Below, piece by piece: positions 44,684 through 55,000 of a DNA stretch of 64,000 nucleotides. The notes under the pieces are model-generated. The model worked only from the letters and a program-made list of their open reading frames with translations, did not search any database and was not told the origin of the DNA. Position 1 is the first letter of the stretch. Each line of letters starts with the position of its first letter. The position numbers and the translations under genes were made by a program. The stretch spans positions 2,036,465 to 2,100,464 of the forward strand of contig NZ_CP031153.1 in NCBI RefSeq assembly GCF_003352465.1. Direction: 5' to 3'. Source of the stretch: Kordia sp. SMS9 (GTDB lineage Bacteria; Bacteroidota; Bacteroidia; Flavobacteriales; Flavobacteriaceae).

Positions 44684-45586
44684 TTACAAGTCTTCTCTGC
44701 TCGGATACGAAGAATTTGCCCCAAGTCCAGTAATTGAAATAGCTGCTGCTTTATTTGCAAGTGCAATAGCTTCTTTGATGTTTTTTTCCTCAGCTAAAAA
44801 AGTAACAACAGCTCCACAAAAACAATCACCTGCACCAGTAGTATCTGTCACTTCAACACTATGTCCTTGTTCTGAAATATAAACGCCTTCAAATATTGCT
44901 CGTACTCCTTTTGCTCCAAAAGTGACAATGATATTGATGTTTTTATCAAGATATAAAGACGTTAAGATTTTCTGAAGTTCTTCTTCTGAATTTAAATTTA
45001 GTTGAGAAATACCAAAAACTATCATCAACTCATGTTCGTTTACAATAAGACAATAGCATTTTTCTAAAAGTTCTACAGGAATTGTATAGGCTGGAGCTGG
45101 ATTTAAAATAACCTTCATTCCTTTATCAAAAGCACTTCTGATGAATTCATGATTTATGTCTTCATTGATTTCATTTTGAAGCAATAAAAAATCACCAACA
45201 CCATAATTTTCAAGAATATTGGTGTCGTCTTTTGTAAAATGATTGTTGGCGCCTTTAATGATTGTAATACAATTTTCTCCAGTATCATCAATAGTTATAA
45301 AAGCAGTGCCAGTATTTGTGTTTTGAAGCGTGTCAATACGTGTGTTTAATTTCATAGTAGACATGAAAAATTTCATGTTTTCACCAAAAACATCCTCTCC
45401 AACTTTTCCTGCAAAAGTGACATTCGCTTCCAATTTATGTGCTGCTACTGCTTGGTTTAGTCCTTTTCCACCTGGAAAATAAAATAGTTCCTTTCCAAGG
45501 ACGGTTTCTCCAGCTTTAGGTATTTTAGAAGTTGTTACAACAATATCTTGATTTACAGATCCTATGATTAGTAGTTTAGCTTTCAT
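44684..45586 (-). CDS. rbsK: PfkB-family sugar kinase, ribokinase
   Basis: 300 residues with the ribokinase features: N-terminal NQDIVVTTSKIPKAGETVLG, GGKGLNQAVAAHKL (PfkB signature 1) and VTDTTGAGDCFCGAVVTFLA (signature 2, with the catalytic Asp in GAGD). It phosphorylates ribose to ribose 5-phosphate. Usual length is about 300. No rbs transporter or rbsD is adjacent, so it may serve nucleoside-derived ribose. First full chromosomal gene right of the island. Confidence 0.85.
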   Translation of the reverse strand: MKAKLLIIGSVNQDIVVTTSKIPKAGETVLGKELFYFPGGKGLNQAVAAHKLEANVTFAGKVGEDVFGENMKFFMSTMKLNTRIDTLQNTNTGTAFITIDDTGENCITIIKGANNHFTKDDTNILENYGVGDFLLLQNEINEDINHEFIRSAFDKGMKVILNPAPAYTIPVELLEKCYCLIVNEHELMIVFGISQLNLNSEEELQKILTSLYLDKNINIIVTFGAKGVRAIFEGVYISEQGHSVEVTDTTGAGDCFCGAVVTFLAEEKNIKEAIALANKAAAISITGLGANSSYPSREDL

Positions 45587-45753
45587 GGTGTTTTTTTATC
45601 AATATTCTGAAAACAGGATACATTTTCACAAACTTTAGAGTTTTTGTTTAAAGTTATTTAATGCTACTTTCTTATCAAAAGTTAGCTTATGCTTTTAAAA
45701 TTAGGCAGCCCTATAGTTATTATGTGTAGTTTATTATAGGATTTGACGATTTT

Positions 45754-47706
45754 TTAAACAGCATCAATTATATGGTAAGGGTTATCTTCTAGGTAAAAAT
45801 ACAACTGTTTTACTCTTATGGCTTCATCAAAAGTAGGACTGCCTTTTAAGGTTTTCTCAATTTCATCTCCGTCCATCAACAAAATTTTCACTTCTTTTTT
45901 TAAAGATTTCACTCTATTTATCGCAGAATCAGTGAATCCGTTCATGGAAATGAATAAACCTGTTACGCCAATAGTATTCAATTTAAAATAGAAATCATTA
46001 ATATCTGTATGGTCACTTTTACTTTTTGTCCACTTTATTTCCACTCTATAAAATTCTTTTTGAAAATAAAAGGCTCCATCTATCTGCATAGAACTTGAAG
46101 CGGTTATTCTATGTGATCCAATAGAGTTTCCAAGTGAGATTTTAAAATATGATTTGATGAGTTTCTCAAATTCGTACCCTCTTTTTTGTGGATCTTTCAT
46201 CTCTTTCAAAAAAAGAAAGTATTTATATAAATCAGCTATTTTTGAAAAGTTGAACTTTTTTTTGAGCGGTTGTATTGTTTCAACTTCAAAAGATTCAGAT
46301 TGTATGGCATGAATTTCTTCTCTAACTTCTCTCCACCACTGAAATCTGAAATTTGACAAAGCCGCCGCTTTAGATATGTAGTATTCTGCTTCTTCTATAA
46401 CAGCTTCATTTAATGGAGTTTTTAACAATGCTCTAGCAAGGTTCGTTAAGACTATTGGGTTCGATTTGTTAAAGCTAAGAGCTACATTATACATTTTTAT
46501 CCCCAAGTCTATATCATCTAAAAAATTAATTGCAAAAGATCCTAGCTTATTCCAGATATTAGAATCATCAATGCCCAATACAAAACCTTGTGCAAATAAA
46601 TCTTCGGAGTGTTTAATTAGATCTAGGGTTTCTATAATATTGTTCCAATCAAATGTTGATGTATTGGAATGGTTTAGTGTTTTAAGTACATACTTGCCAA
46701 CACTAATTTCTCCTTTTGCAGCTTTAATATAGGCTAAATTTGAGATTATTCTAGCATCGCTATATCCTGCATTGATCGCTTCATTTAAAATTGAATCAGC
46801 TTTATCCAAATACTCATCTAGCATTTCTTTTGGATATTTTGAGAAGTACATATTTGTTACTACCTCAGCGAGTAGAAAAGAGTTTTTTAAAAACCTTCTT
46901 CGATTTTTTTCAATTTTTTCATACGTTTTAAAAGCCTCAATAAAAGGAGCTGTTTGGTAGGTTTCTTTGTATAAAATGCATAATGCAATTGTATTATGAA
47001 CTGTAATTTCAATGTGCTGACTATGTTTTAAGGATTCTTCCGCGAGACCAATTCTTTCATTATAGATAAATATTTTTTTCGCAAAATTTGAAAACTGTCT
47101 GTAGCAATTCCCAAGTTCGTTGTAAGCGTACCAAGTTTCATCTGATATTGAAATAGATTTTTCTACACATCTTAATGCTTGTTCTATAGCAATTTTTTTG
47201 GAGTCATTGGTAACTTGAAAATAAGCAAAATGCCTTAGTATAGCAGCTTTTTTAATTAATAATTCTGCACTTTGTAAAACACCTTTATCTTTAATAATGG
47301 AATCTATTTTCCCTTTCAACATTGTTAGCGTCTTTCTAATAAGCTGATTGTCCTTATCTATAAAAGGCTCTTGTATATAAGAGATGATACTATCACAACA
47401 GATCATAATAGTATTTTCACTTTTTGGAGATGAATTTGAGAAATCACGAAGCTTTTTTAAAAGAAGATTCCATGTAAGTGTTCTTTCTTTAGCATTGTAT
47501 TCAACCTTGGCTAATTCTGATAAACTTTCTAAATATAAAGATTGACTTATTTTTGAAGTTTTTAGAATGCCTTCCGACTTTGTAAAAGAATTCCTAAAAT
47601 AACTTTTTGCCCTTATAGAATCATTTTCGTTTCGTCCATTAATCAAGTTGTTAATTATATCAAGTTCAATATCAGAAAGTTCAGATACAGCTAAATAATT
47701 TTGCAT
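45754..47706 (-). CDS. TPR-like protein with C-terminal PD-(D/E)XK nuclease-like domain
   Basis: 650 residues, no export signal. Residues about 100-480 are helical repeats with the TPR look. The C-terminal 130 residues carry the restriction-endonuclease-like pattern GYEFEKLIKSYF, MQIDGAFYFQ and YRVEIKWTKSKS, i.e. Asp then Glu-x-Lys in the right order, as in Mrr-type domains. So it could be a DNA-cleaving defence or repair protein guided by the repeat domain. Not part of an operon. Confidence 0.7.
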   Translation of the reverse strand: MQNYLAVSELSDIELDIINNLINGRNENDSIRAKSYFRNSFTKSEGILKTSKISQSLYLESLSELAKVEYNAKERTLTWNLLLKKLRDFSNSSPKSENTIMICCDSIISYIQEPFIDKDNQLIRKTLTMLKGKIDSIIKDKGVLQSAELLIKKAAILRHFAYFQVTNDSKKIAIEQALRCVEKSISISDETWYAYNELGNCYRQFSNFAKKIFIYNERIGLAEESLKHSQHIEITVHNTIALCILYKETYQTAPFIEAFKTYEKIEKNRRRFLKNSFLLAEVVTNMYFSKYPKEMLDEYLDKADSILNEAINAGYSDARIISNLAYIKAAKGEISVGKYVLKTLNHSNTSTFDWNNIIETLDLIKHSEDLFAQGFVLGIDDSNIWNKLGSFAINFLDDIDLGIKMYNVALSFNKSNPIVLTNLARALLKTPLNEAVIEEAEYYISKAAALSNFRFQWWREVREEIHAIQSESFEVETIQPLKKKFNFSKIADLYKYFLFLKEMKDPQKRGYEFEKLIKSYFKISLGNSIGSHRITASSSMQIDGAFYFQKEFYRVEIKWTKSKSDHTDINDFYFKLNTIGVTGLFISMNGFTDSAINRVKSLKKEVKILLMDGDEIEKTLKGSPTFDEAIRVKQLYFYLEDNPYHIIDAV

Positions 47707-48087
47707 AAATTTCTTTATCTTTTTGTAGTTGTAATATAATTCTTTTTTTTAACATGTGTTTTAGAAACGATGATTGCTAATTATCCAGAAATACGAAATC
47801 TATCTAAAGAGTTTTAGGTCTAAAATACTTAAATTACAAGCGTAAAAAATCTTTATGAATTACGGTTTTGAAGGTTTTTTAATTTTTTGCTAATTTTTTA
47901 TATTTTTATAAATAATTGAAAATGAGATTATTAGTTAAATAAAGCAATTGAAGCGTACTATAATTACGGTAAAACCGTAACACAAGTAATGTTTTATCTT
48001 AGTTGTGCCACGAGATATAGTTTATTTTTGTTGAAAACATATTGAGGTTTAGGGGAATCTCATTATAATAGTATTATTCTATTAGAT

Positions 48088-48125
48088 AAAAGGGAGATCA
48101 TGACTTGTGATTCTCCCTTTTTTTT
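48088..48125 (+). terminator. Rho-independent terminator without an obvious gene
   Basis: AAAAGGGAGA at 48088-48097 pairs with TCTCCCTTTT at 48112-48121 around a 14-nt loop, with the T-run continuing to 48125. Nothing annotated ends just before it. Confidence 0.7.
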
Positions 48126-48355
48126 AGTGTTGCTGAGGAAACTTAGAGAAATATAAAAGTTAGTTATATATTAAATTGAGAAATTAGGGGGTCTCCGTTT
48201 AGTAGTTAAAATAACTTCCATGAACCTAAAAAGAGATTTCCCAAACTTTCTTATGCTGCCGTAGTCTTTTCACATTTTTTATAGGGTATTTTCTTGAGGG
48301 TAAATTTTTACGTTAAAATTTATCTTTTTTATTTAGAATAAATAAAAATAATATA

Positions 48356-48363
48356 TATTTGTG
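48356..48363 (+). promoter_or_regulatory. Bacteroidetes -7 box of the small Cys-rich gene
   Basis: TATATTTG matches TAnnTTTG exactly and lies 24 bp before the ATG at 48387, a good distance for a short leader. Confidence 0.5.
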
Positions 48364-48386
48364 CCTGAATGTGTAAATAAAATTTT

Positions 48387-48551
48387 ATGTCTTTTTTAAT
48401 TGCTTTAGAGGAAGTTCCTAGAACATCGAAGAAACAGAAAATTAAGATTGCGAAGAACGTTAAAAGTAAATGTTGCAAGAAGTATAAAAAAGGAAAGGGC
48501 AAACGTTGTAAACGTTGCCCATGTTTTGATTTATTACAAAAAGCTTCTTAA
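48387..48551 (+). CDS. 54-residue Cys-rich basic protein
   Basis: ATG at 48387 to TAA at 48549-48551. The protein ends in KSKCCKKYKKGKGKRCKRCPCFDLLQKAS: four Cys positions grouped as CC, C-x-x-C, and C, among many Lys. This looks like a flavobacterial conserved small protein and could bind zinc or nucleic acid. It is convergent with the acyl-CoA dehydrogenase gene, ending 13 bp from its end, and has its own promoter. Confidence 0.75.
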   Translation: MSFLIALEEVPRTSKKQKIKIAKNVKSKCCKKYKKGKGKRCKRCPCFDLLQKAS

Positions 48552-48564
48552 AAGCTTTTGTATG

Positions 48565-49743
48565 CTATTTAAAAGCGTTCAATCCAGTGATGTCTAATCC
48601 TGTGATTAATAAATGAATATCGTGCGTTCCTTCGTACGTAACTACACTTTCCAAGTTCATCATGTGACGCATAATTGAGTATTCTCCACTAATTCCCATA
48701 CCACCTAACATTTGTCGTGCTTCCCGTGCAATTTTTAAAGCCATCTCTACATTGTTACGCTTTGCCATCGAAATTTGAGCAGAAGTAGCCGTGCCATTTT
48801 CACGCATGACACCCAATCGCCAAGCTAACAATTGTGCTTTGGTAATTTCCGTAATCATTTCTGCTAATTTCTTTTGCTGCAATTGAAATTGTCCAATCGG
48901 TTTTCCAAACTGAATACGTTCTTTACTGTAACGTAAAGCAGTATCGTAGCAATCCATTGCAGCTCCAATAGCGCCCCAAGCAATTCCAAAACGCGCAGAA
49001 TCTAAGCAACCTAATGGCGCTCCCAATCCTGATTTATTGGGTAATAAGTTTTCTTTCGGAACTTTTACATTGTCAAAAATCAATTCGCCCGTAGCAGAAG
49101 CACGTAATGACCATTTGTTATGCGTTTCTGGTGTAGAAAATCCTTCCATACCACGCTCCACGATCAATCCGTGAATACGTCCTTCTTCATTTTTTGCCCA
49201 AACCACTGCGATTTGACAAAAAGGAGAATTTGAAATCCACATTTTGGCACCATTCAACAAATAATGATCGCCCATATCTTTAAAATTCGTAGTCATGCCT
49301 CCAGGATTACTTCCATGATCTGGCTCTGTCAAACCAAAAGATCCCATCCATTCACCAGAAGCTAACTTTGGTAAATATTTTTGACGTTGCGCTTCATTTC
49401 CATATTTCCAAATCGGATACATTACCAACGAAGATTGTACAGAAGCTGTAGAACGTACTCCAGAATCTCCACGCTCAATCTCTTGCATGATTAATCCGTA
49501 ACTAATTTGGTCCAAACCTGCACCACCATATTCCGCTGGAATATACGGTCCAAATGCACCAATATTAGCCAATCCATCAATGATTTGTTCTGGAAATTCA
49601 GCACGCTGCGCATAGTCTTCTATAATTGGAGATACGTCTCTTTTTACCCATTCGCGGGCAGCATCTCTCACTAATTTATGTTCTTCGGATAATAGCTCAT
49701 CTAAGTTGTAGTAATCAGGAGCTTGGAATAAATCTGGTTTCAT
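48565..49743 (-). CDS. gcdH: Acyl-CoA dehydrogenase, glutaryl-CoA dehydrogenase type
   Basis: 392 residues from ATG 49743 (a TTG three bases earlier is also possible). Shows the acyl-CoA dehydrogenase pattern: LTEPDHGSNPGGM, WISNSPFCQIAVVWAKN, RFGIAWGAIGAAMDCYDTALRY and the C-terminal GGMGISGEYSIMRHMMNLESVVTYEGTHDIHLL. The Glu in TYEGT is the catalytic base, and the Arg/Ser arrangement is as in glutaryl-CoA dehydrogenases, which convert glutaryl-CoA to crotonyl-CoA in lysine and tryptophan breakdown. FAD-dependent, cytosolic. Stand-alone gene. Confidence 0.85.
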   Translation of the reverse strand: MKPDLFQAPDYYNLDELLSEEHKLVRDAAREWVKRDVSPIIEDYAQRAEFPEQIIDGLANIGAFGPYIPAEYGGAGLDQISYGLIMQEIERGDSGVRSTASVQSSLVMYPIWKYGNEAQRQKYLPKLASGEWMGSFGLTEPDHGSNPGGMTTNFKDMGDHYLLNGAKMWISNSPFCQIAVVWAKNEEGRIHGLIVERGMEGFSTPETHNKWSLRASATGELIFDNVKVPKENLLPNKSGLGAPLGCLDSARFGIAWGAIGAAMDCYDTALRYSKERIQFGKPIGQFQLQQKKLAEMITEITKAQLLAWRLGVMRENGTATSAQISMAKRNNVEMALKIAREARQMLGGMGISGEYSIMRHMMNLESVVTYEGTHDIHLLITGLDITGLNAFK

Positions 49744-49848
49744 CAATCGTCTGTTTATAGCATTTTTTTAATACTCAAATTTACGGAATGTTTGTAAATC
49801 GCGATCACAAAAGTAATTAATGAAATGTCACAAAACAAAGACAAATTG

Positions 49849-50562
49849 TTATAATTTTAAATAAAAGTTTTTCGTTAGTGAAATATATGCGTCTGTAAAT
49901 TGATGTCTTGCCGTTTCAATAATCAATTCATCTACTTGATTCACGTTCTTTTCAAAAGAAAACGAAATCAAACTGCGTTTAAAATCTGCTGAAGGATTTC
50001 CTCTTACATGGCACGTTTTATATGGAAATAAGTGGTGGGCTTCCGCCAGACGGATAAAATGCGCGTATTCTTTATGTGGAATAATTGTATGAAACGTTCC
50101 TTTCGGTTCCAACAAATGTGCAACACCAGCCAGTAATTCCTCAAAAGGTAAGGCATCGGTAAAACGTGCGGTATCGCGTTGAAGACTCTCAGTTTTAAAA
50201 TTCTCTCGATAAAATGGCGGATTTGACACAATGAGATCATACTTGTCTTCAATCTCAGCCACAAATTCGTCCAAACCTGCATGATAACAAAATAAACGAT
50301 CGCTCCACGGAGAATTTTCAAAATTATCCACCGCTTGTTCGTAGGCGTCGTCATCAATCTCAATAGCATCAATCAATTCCGCAGCACAACGTTGCGCCAG
50401 TTGCAAGGCAATCAATCCTGTGCCAGCGCCAATATCTAAAATCGAAAATGGATTGCTTTCCACAGAAGTCCAAGCGCCTAACAACACGCCATCTGTGCCC
50501 ACTTTCATAGCAGTTTTATCTTGCTGAATTGTAAATTCTTTAAATCGAAACGGTTTGCTCAT
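49849..50562 (-). CDS. trmN6: tRNA1(Val) adenine-37 N6-methyltransferase
   Basis: 237 residues with SAM-binding motif I DIGAGTGLIALQLAQR, the acidic motif II residues IDAIEIDDDAYEQA, and the catalytic SNPPFY (about 125), the NPPF variant of N6-adenine methyltransferases. The family is YfiC/TrmN6. Follows rimM by 3 bp in the same direction, so ribosome maturation and tRNA modification are linked here. Confidence 0.85.
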   Translation of the reverse strand: MSKPFRFKEFTIQQDKTAMKVGTDGVLLGAWTSVESNPFSILDIGAGTGLIALQLAQRCAAELIDAIEIDDDAYEQAVDNFENSPWSDRLFCYHAGLDEFVAEIEDKYDLIVSNPPFYRENFKTESLQRDTARFTDALPFEELLAGVAHLLEPKGTFHTIIPHKEYAHFIRLAEAHHLFPYKTCHVRGNPSADFKRSLISFSFEKNVNQVDELIIETARHQFTDAYISLTKNFYLKL

Positions 50563-50565
50563 AAT

Positions 50566-51093
50566 TTATTCCAAATACAAATCAATCAATCCTTCCGGAG
50601 CTTCAATATGAATGCTTTTTCCGTTACGATCTACTTTCTTAATAATATCATCATTGATCGGAATCAAAATTTCAATACCTTCGCGTTCAATCTCAAATAA
50701 CGGTTGTGCCGTCGTATCATTCACGCTTACAATTTTTCCAACGGTTCCAAAAGAAGCATCTTCTACCGTAAAACCAATAATTTCGTGGTAGTAAAACTTG
50801 TTGCCTTCTAGTTTTGGTAAAAATTCTAGTGGCAAATACAATTCACACTTCAACAACTGATCGGCATCTTCCTCCGTATCTATATCTTCAAACTTCAATC
50901 GCAATAAATCAGATTTGTGCAACGATGATTTCTCAATAAAAAACGGCAAAAAATTACGTCCAAGCTGCACAAAAACAGCATCCAAATCATCATACAAATC
51001 GGGTTGGTCTGTATCGAGCTTTGCCAGTAATTCACCTTTAAAACTATACTTCTTAACAATTTTTCCTAAATAAAAACAATCTTCAACTTTCAT
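50566..51093 (-). CDS. rimM: 16S rRNA processing protein RimM
   Basis: 175 residues from ATG 51093; a longer frame to 51120 lies inside the terminator and is not used. N-terminal RimM domain MKVEDCFYLGKIVKKYSFKGELLAKLDT and the PRC-barrel half KFYYHEIIGFTVEDASFGTVGKIVSV, ending ILIPINDDIIKKVDRNGKSIHI. It helps 30S assembly with S19. Sits just after rpsP, its classic neighbour, and 3 bp before trmN6. Confidence 0.9.
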   Translation of the reverse strand: MKVEDCFYLGKIVKKYSFKGELLAKLDTDQPDLYDDLDAVFVQLGRNFLPFFIEKSSLHKSDLLRLKFEDIDTEEDADQLLKCELYLPLEFLPKLEGNKFYYHEIIGFTVEDASFGTVGKIVSVNDTTAQPLFEIEREGIEILIPINDDIIKKVDRNGKSIHIEAPEGLIDLYLE

Positions 51094-51103
51094 ATCAATA
51101 GCA

Positions 51104-51139
51104 TAAAAAAAGCCTAGCAAATTTAGTATTTACTAGGCT
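51104..51139 (-). terminator. Hairpin with T-run between rpsP and rimM
   Basis: On the minus strand AGCCTAG (51139-51133) pairs with CTAGGCT (51117-51111) and is followed by TTTTTTT. It lies between rpsP and rimM, so rimM and trmN6 are either partly attenuated from the rpsP transcript or have their own promoter. Confidence 0.75.
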
Positions 51140-51164
51140 AAAAATTATATGTAATATCTATAAT

Positions 51165-51668
51165 TTATTCTTCTTCACCTGCAGGTGTTTCTCCAGCATC
51201 CTCAGCTGCATCTTCTACAACAGGAGCATTTGCGGCAATACGAGCTTCGTTTTTAGCTTTTTCCGCTTCAAAAGCTTTTGCTTTCGCATCTGCTTCTGCT
51301 TGCGCCAAAGTATCAACTTTACCTTGTACTTTACCTTCTTTAGCTTCTATCCAAGCAGTAAATTTCTCTTCTACTTGTTCTTCCGTTAAAGCACCTTTTT
51401 GAACTCCACCAAGCAAGTGATTCTTGTACATTGCTCCTTTATAAGAAAGGATAGCACGAGCTGTATTAGTTGGTTGCGCTCCATTTTGTAACCATTGTAC
51501 CGCACCGTCAAGGTTTAGTTCAATAGTTGCAGGGTTTGTGTTTGGATTGTAAATACCTAATTTCTCTAAATATCTACCATCTCTTTTTGCACGCGAATCT
51601 GCGGCAACAATCCAGTAAAAAGGTTTCCCTTTTTTACCATGTCTCTGTAATCTAATTTTAACAGGCAT
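51165..51668 (-). CDS. rpsP: 30S ribosomal protein S16
   Basis: 167 residues. The first 80 are canonical S16: MPVKIRLQRHGKKGKPFYWIVAADSRAKRDGRYLEKLGIYNP. The last 85 are a Glu/Ala/Lys-rich extension (AEADAKAKAFEAEKAKNEARI) ending acidic, common in Bacteroidetes S16. Essential small-subunit protein. The leader is 50 bp from rimM through the terminator hairpin. Confidence 0.95.
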   Translation of the reverse strand: MPVKIRLQRHGKKGKPFYWIVAADSRAKRDGRYLEKLGIYNPNTNPATIELNLDGAVQWLQNGAQPTNTARAILSYKGAMYKNHLLGGVQKGALTEEQVEEKFTAWIEAKEGKVQGKVDTLAQAEADAKAKAFEAEKAKNEARIAANAPVVEDAAEDAGETPAGEEE

Positions 51669-52003
51669 AAAAAAATTAATTTGTGAGGTTCACGACCTCG
51701 ATTATTAATAAGGCTGCAAAAATACTATTATTTCTGAAACACAACTACTTAAATCCACTTTTTTTGGTATTTCCGCACGAAAAAATGCGGTCGTGTATTC
51801 GATAGACGCTTTTTTAGCCGCAAAAATAGTTAATAACTTCATGGTTTCTATTTTAGAAATGCTAATTTATACCTATTAATTTAGTTTATACTGAGCGCAG
51901 TCGAACGTACTCAACCACTAATACGGTGTTCATAACTTCATCCAGAAAACAGGAAAAAAAATTGTAATTTTAGCACTGCAAATTCTTCCATACACCAAAC
52001 TAT
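51669..52003. other. Intergenic region between rpsP and dnaE with one repeat copy
   Basis: No gene. It contains CTGAGCGCAGTCGAACGTACT near 51893-51913, a single copy of the GAGCGCAGTCGA repeat also found in the MITE-like element at 57.4 kb. The rest is the divergent promoter region of rpsP and dnaE. Confidence 0.6.
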
Positions 52004-55000
52004 ATGTACTTAATATTTGATACCGAAACCACAGGGTTGCCAAAACGTTGGGACGCGCCAATTTCTGATACAGACAACTGGCCAAGATGTATCCAAATCG
52101 CTTGGCAATTGCATGACGAATTGGGAAACCTCATCGAACATCAAGACTACTTAGTCAAGCCCGAAGGTTTTAACATTCCGTACGATGCTGAGAAAATTCA
52201 CGGAATTTCTACCGAATTGGCAGCCGAACAAGGATTTTCATTGCAAGAAGTCTTGGCAAAATTCAACATTGCACTGTCCAAAGCAAAATTTATTGTAGGA
52301 CAAAATGTAGGTTTTGATGTCAACATTATGGGTGCAGAATTCTATCGCGAAAACGTTGCAAACAATCTGCAAGAGTTACCTGTATTAGATACCTGTACGG
52401 AAGATACAGCGAGTTTATGTCAATTGCCAGGAGGACGATTTGGTAAATTCAAACTACCCACACTAACCGAATTACACAATTATTTGTTCGGAGTTGGTTT
52501 TGGAGAAGCACACAACGCAACCGCCGATGTGGAAGCAACCACGCGTTGTTTCTTAGAACTCATCCGAAGAAAACAATATACGATTGAGCAATTAGATGTT
52601 TCACCAGATTATTTTGAACGCTTTTCGGAAAACAATCCGCAGCCAATTGAAATGATCGGATTGAAGCACATCAATCTCAAAAAGGCTTCTGAAAAAATAC
52701 GAAAGCGACTCGAAAAAGAGCAAGGCGGAAGCGGAATTTCACAACAAGAAATAAACGAAAACCTTGAAGCCTTAAAAAATGCACCGTTTTCACACTTGCA
52801 CAATCATTCGCAATTCTCAGTATTACAATCCACATCTAGTATTAGCGATTTAGTAAAAGCCGCTGGAAAATACAACATGCAAGGTGTCGCCATGACCGAT
52901 CATGCCAACATGATGGGCGCGTTTCACTTTGTAAAGGAAGTGAGTAATTACAACAAAGGCATCAAAGCAAAAATTGCGGAAGCAGCCGAAAAAGGAGAAA
53001 CCACCGATGCGCAACTTCTAAAACCAATTGTAGGTTGTGAATTCTTTGTGTGTGAAGATCATTTAGATAAAACCCGAAAAGACAACGGATATCAAATTGT
53101 ACTCATCGCCAAAAACAAAAACGGCTATCACAATTTGGCAAAAATGTCTTCCATCGGATACACAAAAGGATTTTACTACGTACCGCGAATTGACAAAAAA
53201 GTCATTGAACAGTACAAAGAAGATATTATTGTATTGACGGGAAATTTGTATGGTGAAGTGCCAAACAAAGTATTAAACATAGGAGAAACACAAGCGGAAG
53301 AAGCATTGCTTTGGTGGAAAGAAACCTTTCAAGACGACTTGTATGTCGAAATCATGCGTCACAATCAAGAAGATGAAAATCGTGTGAATGAAGTATTGGT
53401 CAAATTGGCTAAAAAGCATGAAATCAAACTGGTGGCTACCAATAATACGTATTACATTGCTCAAGAAGATGCCACTGCGCATGATGTTTTACTATGTGTG
53501 AAAGATGGCGAAAAACAAGCCACACCCATAGGTCGCGGACGTGGTTATCGCTATGGATTGCCAAATCAAGAATACTATTTCAAGTCGCCAGACGAGATGA
53601 AAACCTTGTTTAAAGATTTGCCAGAAACCATACTTTCCATACAAGAAGTTGTCGACAAGGTAGAACCATTTGAGTTAGCTCGTGATGTATTATTACCTGC
53701 ATTCGACATTCCAGAAGAATTCCAGTTTGAAGAAGACAAACACGACGGTGGAAAACGCGGAGAAAACAAATACTTACGACACTTAACGTACGAAGGTGCG
53801 AAAAAAAGATATGGCGAAATTACACCAGAAATTGAAGAACGACTCGATTTTGAACTTGCAACCATTGAAAATACAGGATATCCAGGGTATTTCTTAATTG
53901 TAGAAGATTTTATCCGCGAAGCGCGAAACATGGACGTTTCGGTTGGTCCAGGTCGTGGATCGGCAGCAGGTTCGGTAGTTGCCTACTGTTTGTGGATTAC
54001 AAATATTGATCCGATGTTGTACGATCTGCTTTTTGAGCGTTTCTTAAATCCGGATCGTGTGTCCATGCCCGATATTGATATTGACTTTGATGATGAAGGT
54101 CGCGGTCGCGTAATGCAATACGTAATTGATAAATATGGAGAAAATCAAGTAGCACAAATCATTACGTACGGAACCATGGCAGCAAAATCGTCCATTCGTG
54201 ATACCGCACGTGTGTTAGATTTGCCACTGAACGAAGCAGACCGAATCGCCAAATTGATTCCAAATACGAAACTGGCAAAGATTTTTGGAAAATCGGAAGC
54301 AGAACTCAAACAAAAATTTAGAGCTGAAGAAGTTCTACTCATCAATGAATTGGTGAATATTTCGGAAGAAGATGATTTGGCTGCGGAAACTGTGAACATG
54401 GCACGCGTGTTAGAAGGTTCAGTCCGTAATACGGGAATTCACGCGTGTGGCGTCATCATTACACCCGATGATATTACGAAGTTCGTTCCGGTCGCGTTGG
54501 CGAAAGATTCAGACATGTACTGTACACAATTTGATAACTCGGTGGTGGAAGATGCAGGTCTGCTAAAAATGGACTTTTTAGGACTGAAAACGCTGACGCT
54601 GATCAAAGATACGGTCAAGCTTGTTAAGTACAAACACGATGTTGAGATTGACATTGAGAACATTCCGCTTGACGACGAAAAAACATACGAGTTATTCCAA
54701 CGAGGAGAAACGGTAGGCGTGTTTCAGTACGAATCGCCCGGAATGCAAAAGCACATGAAATCGCTCAAACCGACAACGTTTGCCGATCTCATTGCAATGA
54801 ATGCCTTGTATCGTCCGGGACCGATGGAATACATTCCGAGTTTTATTCGCAGAAAACACGGAGAAGAAGATATTGAGTACGATTTAGATGCGTGTCAAGA
54901 ATACTTAGAAGAAACCTACGGAATTACAGTCTATCAAGAGCAAGTGATGTTGCTGTCGCAGAAATTGGCCGATTTTACCAAAGGTGAAGCCGATGTCTTG

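Larger units (their letters stand above)
47707..48386. other. 680-bp region with a palindrome and an orphan terminator
   Basis: No reading frame of note. It contains TTACGGTAAAACCGTAA at 47974-47990 (an inverted repeat with 3-nt centre) and a clear hairpin with T-run at 48088-48125. A terminator without a gene before it suggests an untranslated or very short transcript on the plus strand, perhaps a small RNA ending near 48125. Confidence 0.4.
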
